From assembly GCA_030640495.1 (NCBI GenBank), contig DAOWJH010000039.1:1-14707 (forward strand): 14,707 nucleotides of DNA. Direction: 5' to 3'. The notes under the pieces were generated by a model. The model saw only the letters and a list, made by a program, of their open reading frames with translations, was not told where the DNA came from and searched no databases. Positions 6,274 through 13,901 of this stretch are shown one piece after another. Numbering within the stretch: the first letter of the stretch is position 1; every line of letters starts with the position of its first letter. The position numbers and the translations under genes were made by a program. Origin of the DNA: Dehalococcoidia bacterium. GTDB taxonomy: Bacteria > Chloroflexota > Dehalococcoidia > Dehalococcoidales > DAOWJH01.

Positions 6274-6331
6274 ATTTAGTTATTGATATATACTACACCA
6301 TTATCAGTTAATATAATTTAGGGGGTGGATT

Positions 6332-7465
6332 ATGAGATTATCATGTCTTCAGGAGAACCTAAATCGGGGGCTTAGTATAGTAGGCAGAGCGGTAGCGACG
6401 AGAACAACCCTGCCTATAACCAATAATGTCTTCTTAGCTACAGACCAGTCCCGACTTAAACTTATTGCTACTAATCTGGAGATGGCTATTAGCTGCTGGA
6501 TTGGTGCCAAGGTAGAGGAAGAAGGGGCAATTACTGTTCCCGCCCGACTCCTTACCGAATTTATTAGCTCCTTACCCAGTGATAAGATTGACATCAGCCT
6601 TTCCCCCAAGACCAAGACCCTGGAATTAAAGTGTGCCCGATTTGAGGCGCGAATCAGCGGGGTTGATGCCAAGGATTTCCCACCTATACCCACGGTTGAC
6701 GAGGGTATTACCACCAAGGTTGAGGTAGAAGCCCTTCGTCAGGGAATTAGTCAGGTTGTATTTGCTGCTGCCACCGAGGAGTCTCGCCCGGTACTCACCG
6801 GTATTGATGCCGAGTTTGATGGTGATTTATTGACCCTGGCAGCGGCTGATGGCTTCAGATTAGCAGTATACAAGTTGCCCCTTCTCAATCCGGTTAGCCA
6901 GAAGACCGAGGTCGTTATCCCAGCCCGGACTCTGGCTGAGCTGAATCGGCTTATAGCTGACCAGGAGGAGGCTATTGAGATAACGGTAAATCCTAATAAG
7001 AGTCAGGCTCTGTTTCGCCTAAAGAATAGCGAGCTGGTATCCCAGCTTGTCCAGGGCACCTTCCCCCAATATTCCCAGCTCATCCCTCAGAGCTATACTA
7101 CCCGGGCGGTAGTTGATGTCGCTCAATTCTTGAGGGCGACCAGGACAGCCTCTATCTTTGCCCGTGACGGCAGTGGCATTGTCCGTTTGGTGATGACCCC
7201 CGGTGGTGAACTAACCCCGGGTAAGGTGACCATTTCCGCCCGGTCGGAGGAAATAGGCGATGACGTGGGCGACATTGATGCTATTGTCGACGGCGAAGAA
7301 TCAAAAATTGCCTTTAATGGCAGGTACCTGATTGATGTGCTTAGTGTGCTTCGTGAGTCGCAGGTAGCCCTGGAGACTACCAACCCCTCAAGCCCCGGCG
7401 TTATCCGTCCGGTAGGGGTGGATAACTACATCCATGTCGTCATGCCGATGTTCGTTCAATGGTAA
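6332..7465 (+). CDS. dnaN: DNA polymerase III beta subunit (sliding clamp)
   Basis: A 377-residue sliding clamp, the homodimeric ring that tethers replicative polymerase to DNA. It begins MRLSCLQENLNRGLSIVGRA, a typical clamp N-terminus, and has PITNNVFLATDQSRLKLIAT (residues 28-47), DAKDFPPIP, a central RPVLTGIDAEFDGDLLTLAAADGFRLA region and a C-terminal YIHVVMPMFVQW. The three-domain length is normal. GGGGGTGG precedes the ATG. dnaA and recF are not beside it, so this is not the classical dnaA-dnaN-recF origin cluster. It follows the fusion gene by 58 bp and precedes the CBS gene by 30 bp, consistent with one transcript. Confidence 0.96.
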   Translation: MRLSCLQENLNRGLSIVGRAVATRTTLPITNNVFLATDQSRLKLIATNLEMAISCWIGAKVEEEGAITVPARLLTEFISSLPSDKIDISLSPKTKTLELKCARFEARISGVDAKDFPPIPTVDEGITTKVEVEALRQGISQVVFAAATEESRPVLTGIDAEFDGDLLTLAAADGFRLAVYKLPLLNPVSQKTEVVIPARTLAELNRLIADQEEAIEITVNPNKSQALFRLKNSELVSQLVQGTFPQYSQLIPQSYTTRAVVDVAQFLRATRTASIFARDGSGIVRLVMTPGGELTPGKVTISARSEEIGDDVGDIDAIVDGEESKIAFNGRYLIDVLSVLRESQVALETTNPSSPGVIRPVGVDNYIHVVMPMFVQW

Positions 7466-7495
7466 GGTCAGTACCGCTGGGAAAGGAGGTAAAAA

Positions 7496-8152
7496 ATGTA
7501 TCTTCGGGATATTATGACAACTGACGTGATTACTATTCCCAGTAACACTACTATTATGGATGCTAAGAGAATTATGGGAGCGCATAAACTCAAGCGCATA
7601 CCAGTGGTGAACAGGGGAAAACTGGTTGGTATAATAACCAAGCGGAGCCTGGAGAAGATTGCCCCCCCTGAACCCAACCCTCGCGACCTGTTGGAATTCA
7701 GCTATAATATTGCCCGCCTATACCGGACACCGATAAGAGATATTATGCAAAAGGATGTGGTCACGGCTACACCTGATATGACTGCTGAACAAGCAGTATG
7801 GCTTGCCCAGCAGAAAAAGGTGGGGGCTCTAGTCGTGGTTGAGGACAAGCAGGTAGTTGGCATCGCTACTACCAACGACTTCTTCTATAAGATTCTGAAT
7901 AGAATTTTGGGGATTGATGAGCCTGGTACCCGTCTTGAGATTGCTGGAGGTGGTGAAGGAAAAGCATTAGAGGAAATAATTTCCTGTTTAAATAGGGCTG
8001 ACCAAAATATTACCACGCTTCACATTTATAAACGGCGTGGTAGAGCAAAAAAGAACCTTGTTATTCACTTAGATAGTCTAGATGTTGAGCAGTGCATGGC
8101 CGAGCTTAAGAATAAAGGGTATAAAGTAATTGTGAGAGTACGCAATGTTTAG
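7496..8152 (+). CDS. Two-CBS-domain protein with C-terminal ACT-like domain (AcuB-like)
   Basis: A 218-residue cytoplasmic protein. Residues 1-55 and 80-135 are tandem CBS domains, each opening with an IMxxDVxT motif (DIMTTDVITI and DIMQKDVVTA) and ending in a VVGI-type strand (KLVGIITKRSL and QVVGIATTNDF). Together they form a Bateman module that usually binds adenine nucleotides. Residues 145-216 fit an ACT-like fold (TRLEIAGGGEGKALEEII and a basic VIVRVRNV end), the arrangement seen in AcuB-type proteins. It has a very strong AAAGGAGGT Shine-Dalgarno 5 bases before the ATG. The ligand and target are unknown. It sits 30 bp after dnaN, but nothing ties it to replication. Confidence 0.85.
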   Translation: MYLRDIMTTDVITIPSNTTIMDAKRIMGAHKLKRIPVVNRGKLVGIITKRSLEKIAPPEPNPRDLLEFSYNIARLYRTPIRDIMQKDVVTATPDMTAEQAVWLAQQKKVGALVVVEDKQVVGIATTNDFFYKILNRILGIDEPGTRLEIAGGGEGKALEEIISCLNRADQNITTLHIYKRRGRAKKNLVIHLDSLDVEQCMAELKNKGYKVIVRVRNV

Positions 8153-8276
8153 CCAGTTTGAAGCGTGTTCAATACTTGAGCTACTTCTCCTTGTTAGCCC
8201 TTAACTGTTTGAGATGATATTACCCATCCTTGATGCTTCGGAATGTAGAAGTTTTTACCCCATTAAAGTTGACATA

Positions 8277-9053
8277 ATGCTCAATAAAATCGTTGCTCTG
8301 GAGGTAGACGGCTTAAGAGTTGTTGGTCGGCTTTACCTGCCCACTGGCAAACCTCCATACCCTACTCTTTGTGTTTGTCACGGTATCCCGGCTGGGAACT
8401 CTGCCCCCGGCGATAGAGGCTATCCCCTGCTGGCGGAGAGGGTTTGCCGTCAGGGCTTTGCCGTACTTATTTTTAGCTTCAGGGGAACCGGCGACAGTGG
8501 CGGAAACCTTGACATTTTGGGCTGGACTAGAGACTTAAAGGCTGCCATTGATTATTTATACCCCTTGCCCGAGGTAGATAGGTCTCATTTGTCACTGCTC
8601 GGCTTTAGCGCTGGGGCTGCTATCTCAGTTTATCGGGCAGCACAGGATAGTCGGGTGTCGTCTATTATAGCCTGTGCCTGCCCGGCAGAGTTTACTTTCC
8701 TTACCGAAACTGATGAACCACAGTCTATTATTGACCACTTCCGCAGCATTGGTATCATCAGGGATAGGGATTTTCCTTACTCCGCCCAGGAGTGGCTTAA
8801 TGGCTTCAGCTTGGTCAGCCCTATCAAATACATTGCTCAAATTGCCCCCAGACCTGTATTGCTGGTGCATGGGAGCAGGGATGAGTTAGTGAATGTGAGC
8901 CATGCCTATAAGTTATATGCTCGGGCAGGGGAGCCTAAGCGGCTCACCATAATTGATGGAGCTGAGCACAGGCTACGGCAGAATGATAGGGCTATGGCTA
9001 TTATTATTGATTGGCTGAAATCTCAGGCTCAGATTAGTAGTCAGGTTGAGTAG
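8277..9053 (+). CDS. Alpha/beta hydrolase
   Basis: A serine hydrolase of the alpha/beta fold, 258 residues from the ATG at 8277. The oxyanion segment is VCHGIPAGNS (residues 33-42 from this start), the nucleophile elbow LGFSAGAA has Ser111, the acid is Asp202 in LVHGSRDELV, and the base is His231 in IDGAEHRL. The RGTGDSGG turn is also typical of the dienelactone hydrolase/S9-like group. The catalytic triad is complete, so it should act on an ester, thioester or peptide, but the substrate is not predictable. An in-frame ATG at 8214 would add 21 residues without clear homology. Neither start has a good Shine-Dalgarno, and I prefer 8277 because it begins right at the first beta strand. No signal peptide is visible. 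Confidence 0.82.
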   Translation: MLNKIVALEVDGLRVVGRLYLPTGKPPYPTLCVCHGIPAGNSAPGDRGYPLLAERVCRQGFAVLIFSFRGTGDSGGNLDILGWTRDLKAAIDYLYPLPEVDRSHLSLLGFSAGAAISVYRAAQDSRVSSIIACACPAEFTFLTETDEPQSIIDHFRSIGIIRDRDFPYSAQEWLNGFSLVSPIKYIAQIAPRPVLLVHGSRDELVNVSHAYKLYARAGEPKRLTIIDGAEHRLRQNDRAMAIIIDWLKSQAQISSQVE

Positions 9054-9061
9054 CTGATAAA

Positions 9062-9091
9062 TTGACCTGCAAATAAAAAATAGTTTATAAT
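9062..9091 (+). promoter_or_regulatory. Sigma70-type promoter for purF
   Basis: TTGACC (9062-9067) and a perfect TATAAT (9086-9091) are separated by 18 bp within an AT-rich stretch just after the hydrolase stop codon. Transcription would start near 9098, about 40 nt before the purF start. It is the best promoter match in the window. Confidence 0.6.
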
Positions 9092-9137
9092 ATATATGGT
9101 TGGGCTTAGTTTAGGCTGAATTAAGAGGCAGGCAAAC

Positions 9138-10559
9138 TTGCACGAGTCTTGCGGCGTTTTTGGTGTTTATGCTCCTAGTGAGGATGTAGCTCGCCTTACC
9201 TTTTTTGCTCTATTTGCTCTCCAGCACCGTGGCCAAGAGAGTGCTGGCATTGCTACCACTGATGGCAAGAAAATCCGGGTTTATGCCAGAATGGGGCTGG
9301 TATCCCAGGTTTTTAGTGAGGATTCGTTAAGCCAGCTCACCGGGGACATTGCCATTGGTCATAATCGCTATTCCACCAGGGGTTCCAGTCGGATAAGCAA
9401 TGTGCAGCCTCTTATCGCGGGCAAGGGCTCAAATACTATTGCTATAGCCCACAACGGGAATATCGTTAATGTTGAGCACCTCTATAAGGAACTCTCTGAC
9501 CAGGGCTATGTCTTCCACACTTCCACTGATACCGAGGTTATTGCTAACCTCATCCTCTCCTCCCCTGATAAAGATTGGGTAGACAGGATAAGGTATGCTA
9601 TGCATCGGCTTCAGGGGGCATATTCCTTAACCATTATGACTAACCACACTTTGTTTGGCGTTCGTGACCCCTTTGGCGTGCGCCCTCTGTGTCTGGGAGC
9701 TATTAATGGTGGCTATGTTATAGCCTCAGAGAGTTGTGCCCTTGACCATATTGGAGCTAATTTTGTTAAAGAGATTGAACCGGGTGAGATAGTTTCTATA
9801 ACTGAGAATGGCATTGATAGCTATCAGGAAGAGGTGGGCAGAAGGGGGGTATGTATCTTTGAGTATATCTACTTTGCTCGCCCTGATAGCGTGATTAACG
9901 GTCGGCTACTTTACCCAGCACGCCAGGCAATGGGGGCAGGGCTGGCACAGGAACATCCTGTAGATGCTGATATGGTTATGGGTGTGCCTGATTCAGCTAC
10001 TGCCGCTGGCATTGGTTATTCCCATTGGTCAAATTTACCCCTGCATGAAGGCTTGCTCAAGAACCGCTATGTAGGCCGCACCTTTATTGAGCCTGACCAG
10101 CGAATCAGAGACCTCGGCGTTAAGCTAAAGTTTAACCCCTTACCCCAGATGCTGGACGGCAAGCGGGTAGTAGTGGTTGATGACAGCATTGTCCGCGGCA
10201 CTACTACTCCCCAGGTAGTAAAGTTGTTAAGAAGGGCGGGGGCTAAACAGGTGCATATGCGCATCTGTGCCCCACCCATCCGCTATCCTTGTTTCTTCGG
10301 TGTAGACATGGCTACCCGCTGGGAGTTAATTGCCGCTCAGAAGACTGTAGCCGAGGTCAGGGATTTCATCGGTGCTGATTCATTAGGCCATCTGAGCATT
10401 GATGGACTGATTAAGGCTGTAGCTTTACCTAAAGATATTTTCTGTATGGCTTGTTTCACCGGTGATTACCCCATACCGGTACAGCTTGAGATGGATAAGC
10501 TGGCACTGGAGACTATGCCGACTGACCAGCAGGGACACTCTGGCGTAAAGCAACGGTAA
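9138..10559 (+). CDS. purF: Amidophosphoribosyltransferase
   Basis: A 473-residue enzyme of the Bacillus-type PurF class, which makes phosphoribosylamine from PRPP and glutamine, the first committed step of purine synthesis. The N-terminal nucleophile is Cys5 in ESCGVFGVY, so a four-residue leader would have to be removed. The glutaminase half has HRGQESAGIAT (30-40) and HNGNIVN (105-111). The PRPP loop VVVVDDSIVRGTT spans 344-356. Cys239, Cys385, Cys436 and Cys439 match the four [4Fe-4S] ligands of the oxygen-sensitive Bacillus enzyme. The TTG start at 9138 is the only NTG codon between the upstream in-frame stop (9117-9119) and the catalytic Cys; AGAGG lies about 9 bases before it. It has its own promoter and probable terminator, and purM and purH lie downstream beyond a reversed gene. 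Confidence 0.96.
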   Translation: MHESCGVFGVYAPSEDVARLTFFALFALQHRGQESAGIATTDGKKIRVYARMGLVSQVFSEDSLSQLTGDIAIGHNRYSTRGSSRISNVQPLIAGKGSNTIAIAHNGNIVNVEHLYKELSDQGYVFHTSTDTEVIANLILSSPDKDWVDRIRYAMHRLQGAYSLTIMTNHTLFGVRDPFGVRPLCLGAINGGYVIASESCALDHIGANFVKEIEPGEIVSITENGIDSYQEEVGRRGVCIFEYIYFARPDSVINGRLLYPARQAMGAGLAQEHPVDADMVMGVPDSATAAGIGYSHWSNLPLHEGLLKNRYVGRTFIEPDQRIRDLGVKLKFNPLPQMLDGKRVVVVDDSIVRGTTTPQVVKLLRRAGAKQVHMRICAPPIRYPCFFGVDMATRWELIAAQKTVAEVRDFIGADSLGHLSIDGLIKAVALPKDIFCMACFTGDYPIPVQLEMDKLALETMPTDQQGHSGVKQR

Positions 10560-10586
10560 GCTAAATCTTAGCTTTATATAATCTCC

Positions 10587-10611
10587 GCTTGGCTCTAAAC
10601 AAGCCCTTTTT
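10587..10611 (+). terminator. Possible rho-independent terminator of purF
   Basis: GCTTG (10587-10591) pairs with CAAGC (10600-10604) around an 8-nt loop and is followed by TTTTT at 10607-10611. A second short hairpin, GCTAA-ATC-TTAGC (10560-10572), directly follows the stop codon. Both stems are short, so efficiency is uncertain. The position between two convergent genes supports termination here. Confidence 0.4.
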
Positions 10612-10641
10612 CGCCCCCTTTTGGCTACCAGGGATTATGCC

Positions 10642-12702
10642 CTATATGGCACGACCAATGCGCGAGCCATCAGCGATAGCCTCCAGTATCAGGTGGGGCT
10701 CTCGGCAATCGCCAATCGGATAGATTTCAGGCACTTTCCCCTCCAGAGCTTGGAAAAGCTCGGTGTTTGGTCTGAGTGGTATCGCCGGCACTATAGTATC
10801 TGCCTCAATAGTCCGCCTCTCCCCCTCCTTAGTAATAATGGTCAGCCCCTTATCGGTTATCTCCTCACATTTAACTCCGGTGAACCAAACAGCTCCCTTT
10901 TTAGTCAGCCACCTGAGAAGGGCTATCTTGTGATATGATGCCATCTCAGTCCCCAGTTCATCGGATGCCTCCACGATGGTTACCTTTCTGCCCCGCTTAA
11001 CCAGAAACTCAGCTAGCTCGCAGCCCTGTATTCCTCCACCTATAATAACCACCCTTTTCCCCACGGGCATCCAGAATCTCGTCAGCCATCTTAGCCTCCT
11101 CAGACCGAAGAACCTTAGATAAGTCCTCACCATACGATAGATATCTGGGGTGCTGACTACATTGCCCCTGTTAATTCCGGCTATTTCTAGGTCAGCGGGT
11201 ATCCCCCCGGTGGCTAGGACAACCACATCTGGCTTAATCTCCTCAACCACAGCCAGATTAACCTCTTTACCCAGCCTAACCCTTACCCCCAGCTTACCAA
11301 TTTGGGTTTTGAGGTAACCGATTAAGCCTACCAGGTCTTCAATTTCAAGCCCCTTCACCAAGCCAGCCAGGCGTGTTGCTCCGCCTAGGCTACGCTCCCT
11401 CTCGTAAAGGACTACCTCGTGCCCCCTCAGTGCTGCCACCCTTGCCGCCTCCAGCCCAGCTGGCCCACCACCAACCACCATAACCCTCTTTTTCTTCTTT
11501 GCTGCTTTGATTTCATATTCCCGCTCTTTCCCCAGGGCAGCGTTTACCCGGCATGTCACCGGTTCATGGGTAACATAAATCCTCTCAATGCAGCCGAGGC
11601 AGGCGGTGCACGGGGCGATGTCCTCTAGCCTTCCTGATGCTATCTTGTTGGGAAGCTCTGGGTCTGCCAGCAGACGTCTGCCGAGAGCAATAAAGTCCGC
11701 TTTACCCTCTCTCAGTATCTTCTCTCCAATGAAAGGGTCGAGCCAGTTGGCAGCAATAACTGGTATGGAGACTACCCTCTTGATTGCCGCTGCCGCCGGT
11801 ACCAGAACCCCCTTGTCCTTTTGGTTAAGCCTTTCTGCCAGGGGCTTGGGCGGCTCAGGATAGAAAACCAGCTCAGGCAACATTAGCGTGGCATAGTCAC
11901 CGTAACCGTAGCCAGTTACATGAATGGCATCAGCCCCTGCCTCCTGTAGTATCTGAGCAAACCCTTGACTTTCCTCAGAGGTTATGCCCTCCCCCTGCCC
12001 ATATTCAACGCCATTAATCCTGACGCAGACCGGGAAGTCTTGCCCGGCTCGCTCCTTAATTGCCTGCACGATTTCAACCATAAATCGGGCTCTACTCTTC
12101 AGGTCCTGACAGCCATAGGCATCCTTTCGTTTATTCCAGGTGCGGGACAAAAAGGTATTAATTAGGTCAGTGTGGCAGGCGTGTAGCTCTACACCATCAA
12201 AGTCAGCCTTCTGAGCCCGCTCAGCCCCCTTGGCGAACTTATCCACAATAGCTTCAATCTCAGGAATGGTTAGCTCTTTGGCCGGCCCAAACTCTGACAC
12301 TGGGTTTTCACTATCACTCAGAGTTGAAGCCGCTAGCGGCTGAAGACCGGGGATGCTTTGGTAAGGTCCAGCATGAACCAGTTGCAGAAATGTTGGGCAG
12401 CCATATTGGTGGATAGCCTGAACCAGTTGGCTAAGACCGGGAATGAATTTATCATCATCTATAAGTAGCTCATTGACTGCATAGGCTAGACCCCTGGAAT
12501 CAGGAAATGCCCAGGGTATCATCAATAGACCTACGCCACCCTTGGCTTGTGCTTCATATATGCCTATCTTGGTATCAGTGACATAGCCATCCCTGCTAGC
12601 CGAGTACATTCCCTGAGGTGCCTTTACTATCCGGTTCCTGGTCTTTACTCGTCCGATGTGATAAGGCGAGAGTAGCCTCTCAAATCTTGCTTTCCCAGAC
12701 AT
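10642..12702 (-). CDS. FMN/[4Fe-4S]/FAD oxidoreductase of the 2,4-dienoyl-CoA reductase/trimethylamine dehydrogenase family
   Basis: A 686-residue multidomain flavoprotein. Residues 1-360 form an Old Yellow Enzyme-type TIM barrel (start LLSPYHIGRVKTRNRIVKAP, active-site region VELHACHTDL 171-180, NKRKDAYGC 190-198, IALGRRLLADPELPNK 338-353). Cys365, Cys368, Cys371 and Cys384 follow. Their 2-2-12 spacing is that of trimethylamine dehydrogenase rather than the 2-3-11 of E. coli FadH. Residues 405-421 (VMVVGGGPAGLEAARVA) bind FAD, and 551-567 (VVIIGGGIQGCELAEFL) form the second dinucleotide fold. The barrel has HACHTD where the family usually has HAAHGY. Relatives reduce enoyl or dienoyl thioesters or oxidise amines; the substrate is not predictable. 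An AAGGAGG site lies 7 bases before the ATG. It runs opposite to and between purF and purM. Confidence 0.9.
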   Translation of the reverse strand: MSGKARFERLLSPYHIGRVKTRNRIVKAPQGMYSASRDGYVTDTKIGIYEAQAKGGVGLLMIPWAFPDSRGLAYAVNELLIDDDKFIPGLSQLVQAIHQYGCPTFLQLVHAGPYQSIPGLQPLAASTLSDSENPVSEFGPAKELTIPEIEAIVDKFAKGAERAQKADFDGVELHACHTDLINTFLSRTWNKRKDAYGCQDLKSRARFMVEIVQAIKERAGQDFPVCVRINGVEYGQGEGITSEESQGFAQILQEAGADAIHVTGYGYGDYATLMLPELVFYPEPPKPLAERLNQKDKGVLVPAAAAIKRVVSIPVIAANWLDPFIGEKILREGKADFIALGRRLLADPELPNKIASGRLEDIAPCTACLGCIERIYVTHEPVTCRVNAALGKEREYEIKAAKKKKRVMVVGGGPAGLEAARVAALRGHEVVLYERERSLGGATRLAGLVKGLEIEDLVGLIGYLKTQIGKLGVRVRLGKEVNLAVVEEIKPDVVVLATGGIPADLEIAGINRGNVVSTPDIYRMVRTYLRFFGLRRLRWLTRFWMPVGKRVVIIGGGIQGCELAEFLVKRGRKVTIVEASDELGTEMASYHKIALLRWLTKKGAVWFTGVKCEEITDKGLTIITKEGERRTIEADTIVPAIPLRPNTELFQALEGKVPEIYPIGDCREPHLILEAIADGSRIGRAI

Positions 12703-12725
12703 TTACCTGCCTCCTTCTTGAATAG

Positions 12726-12752
12726 ATTATACAACATGCGGCAAATTGTCAG
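12726..12752 (-). promoter_or_regulatory. Candidate promoter of the oxidoreductase gene
   Basis: On the minus strand a perfect TATAAT (12726-12731) is preceded by CTGACA (12747-12752), with a short 15-bp spacer. Transcription would start near 12719, just upstream of the AAGGAGG site. Two direct CAGTATC copies, 9 bp apart (12759-12765 and 12768-12774 on the plus strand), lie immediately upstream and could be an activator site. Confidence 0.4.
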
Positions 12753-12870
12753 AATTATCAGTATCAGCAGTATCGTTTATCAAGGAAGTTTGCCGGGGTA
12801 AGCCCCTTTGCCCATAATTTGCAGTTGAAACTCGGTTTCTGGTAATCTAGGAGAAAAGAGATTTTGCCAC

Positions 12871-12876
12871 AGGAGG
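12871..12876 (+). promoter_or_regulatory. Ribosome-binding site pointing to an ATT start for purM
   Basis: AGGAGG lies 7 bases before the ATT at 12884. No ATG, GTG or TTG occurs in the purM frame between the upstream stop at 12848-12850 and the ATG at 12944. Confidence 0.65.
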
Positions 12877-12883
12877 CAAGCAG

Positions 12884-13891
12884 ATTAAGCAAACCTATGC
12901 CGCCGCTGGGGTTAATATTGACCTTGCTGCTAAAGCCAAAGAGATGATTAGGAAGCACGCCCGCTCCACCCTCCGCCCCGAGGTCTTGAGCGGCATCGGC
13001 TTCTTTGGCGGGCTTTTTGAGTTCAAGGGGTTTAACCAGCCGGTTCTGGTGTCCAGCGTTGATGGAGTGGGAACCAAGCTGAAGATTGCTTGCGCCTTAG
13101 CCAGGCACAACACCATTGGCATTGACATAGTTAACCACTGTGTTAATGACATCCTTACCTGTGGTGCTGAGCCACTCTTCTTTCTGGACTACATTGCTAT
13201 GGGTAAGCTGGTGCCAGAACAGGTGGAGGCTATTGCCCAGGGGCTGGCTCAAGCCTGCCGTGAAGTCGGCTGTGCCCTTATTGGTGGTGAAACGGCAGAG
13301 ATGCCCGGGCTATATGCTGGGGAGGATTATGACCTGGTAGGTTTTATCATCGGTGTGGTGGAGAAGGAAAAGATTATCCAGGGGAAGACGATTGCGCTTG
13401 GTGATACTATTATTGGCTTACCCTCCAGCGGACTTCACACCAATGGTTATTCTCTGGTGCGCAAGCTCTTTGGCGTTACCAAATCAGCATTAAATACTCA
13501 TTACCCTGAGCTGGGTAGGACGCTAGGTGAGGAACTTTTAGAACCCCACCGGTGCTACTACCACCAGTTAAAGCCGCTGCTGCCGAGTATTAAGGGTATG
13601 GCGCATATTACCGGTGGCGGTTTGGTTGGTAATGTGCCCAGGATTTTGCCTCAGGGTGTAGCTACCCAGTTTCGTAGTCGGGCATGGACTATACCCCCTA
13701 TCTTCCACCTCATTCAGCAGCGGGGTAATATTGACCAAAGCGAGATGTATCGCGTGTTTAATATGGGCATCGGTATGGTGGTTATTTGCTCACCCAGGGA
13801 TGCTGACCAGCTCACCCAGGCCCTACCACAGTCAAAAATCATCGGTGAGGTGGTAAAGCAGGCAGGGGAGGCAAGAGTAATTATCAAGTAG
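12884..13891 (+). CDS. purM: Phosphoribosylformylglycinamidine cyclo-ligase (AIR synthetase), probable ATT start
   Basis: PurM closes the imidazole ring to give aminoimidazole ribonucleotide in purine synthesis. From ATT at 12884 the product has 335 residues, close to the family norm of about 345. Landmarks are YAAAGVNID (5-13), RPEVLSGIGFFGGLFEF (31-47), the ATP-binding SVDGVGTK (58-65), GIDIVNHCVNDI (79-90), GGETAEMPG (134-142), GEDYDLVGF and HITGGGLVGNVPR. The ATG at 12944 would drop the first 20 residues, including the conserved YAAAGVNID segment present in PurM proteins (YKDAGVDID in E. coli), and has no good Shine-Dalgarno. ATT at 12884 has AGGAGG at ideal spacing. The alternatives are a sequencing error (ATG read as ATT) or a true rare AUU start. 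The gene body is intact. Confidence 0.93.
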   Translation: MKQTYAAAGVNIDLAAKAKEMIRKHARSTLRPEVLSGIGFFGGLFEFKGFNQPVLVSSVDGVGTKLKIACALARHNTIGIDIVNHCVNDILTCGAEPLFFLDYIAMGKLVPEQVEAIAQGLAQACREVGCALIGGETAEMPGLYAGEDYDLVGFIIGVVEKEKIIQGKTIALGDTIIGLPSSGLHTNGYSLVRKLFGVTKSALNTHYPELGRTLGEELLEPHRCYYHQLKPLLPSIKGMAHITGGGLVGNVPRILPQGVATQFRSRAWTIPPIFHLIQQRGNIDQSEMYRVFNMGIGMVVICSPRDADQLTQALPQSKIIGEVVKQAGEARVIIK

Positions 13892-13901
13892 TTAGGCGAC
13901 A

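Noticed and set aside
6283..6317. TTGATA (6283-6288) and a perfect TATAAT (6312-6317) before dnaN
   Set aside because: The spacer is 23 bp, and a start about 7 nt after the TATAAT would remove most of the dnaN Shine-Dalgarno. Probably AT-rich coincidence.
10621..12165. Plus-strand open frames at 10621-10938, 11419-11628, 11588-11863 and 11965-12165
   Set aside because: They are antisense to the 686-residue oxidoreductase, whose cofactor motifs span the same DNA.
12795..12806. GGGG-TAAG-CCCC hairpin upstream of purM as a riboswitch or attenuator
   Set aside because: A single 4-bp stem with no surrounding conserved purine-aptamer features; not supportable.
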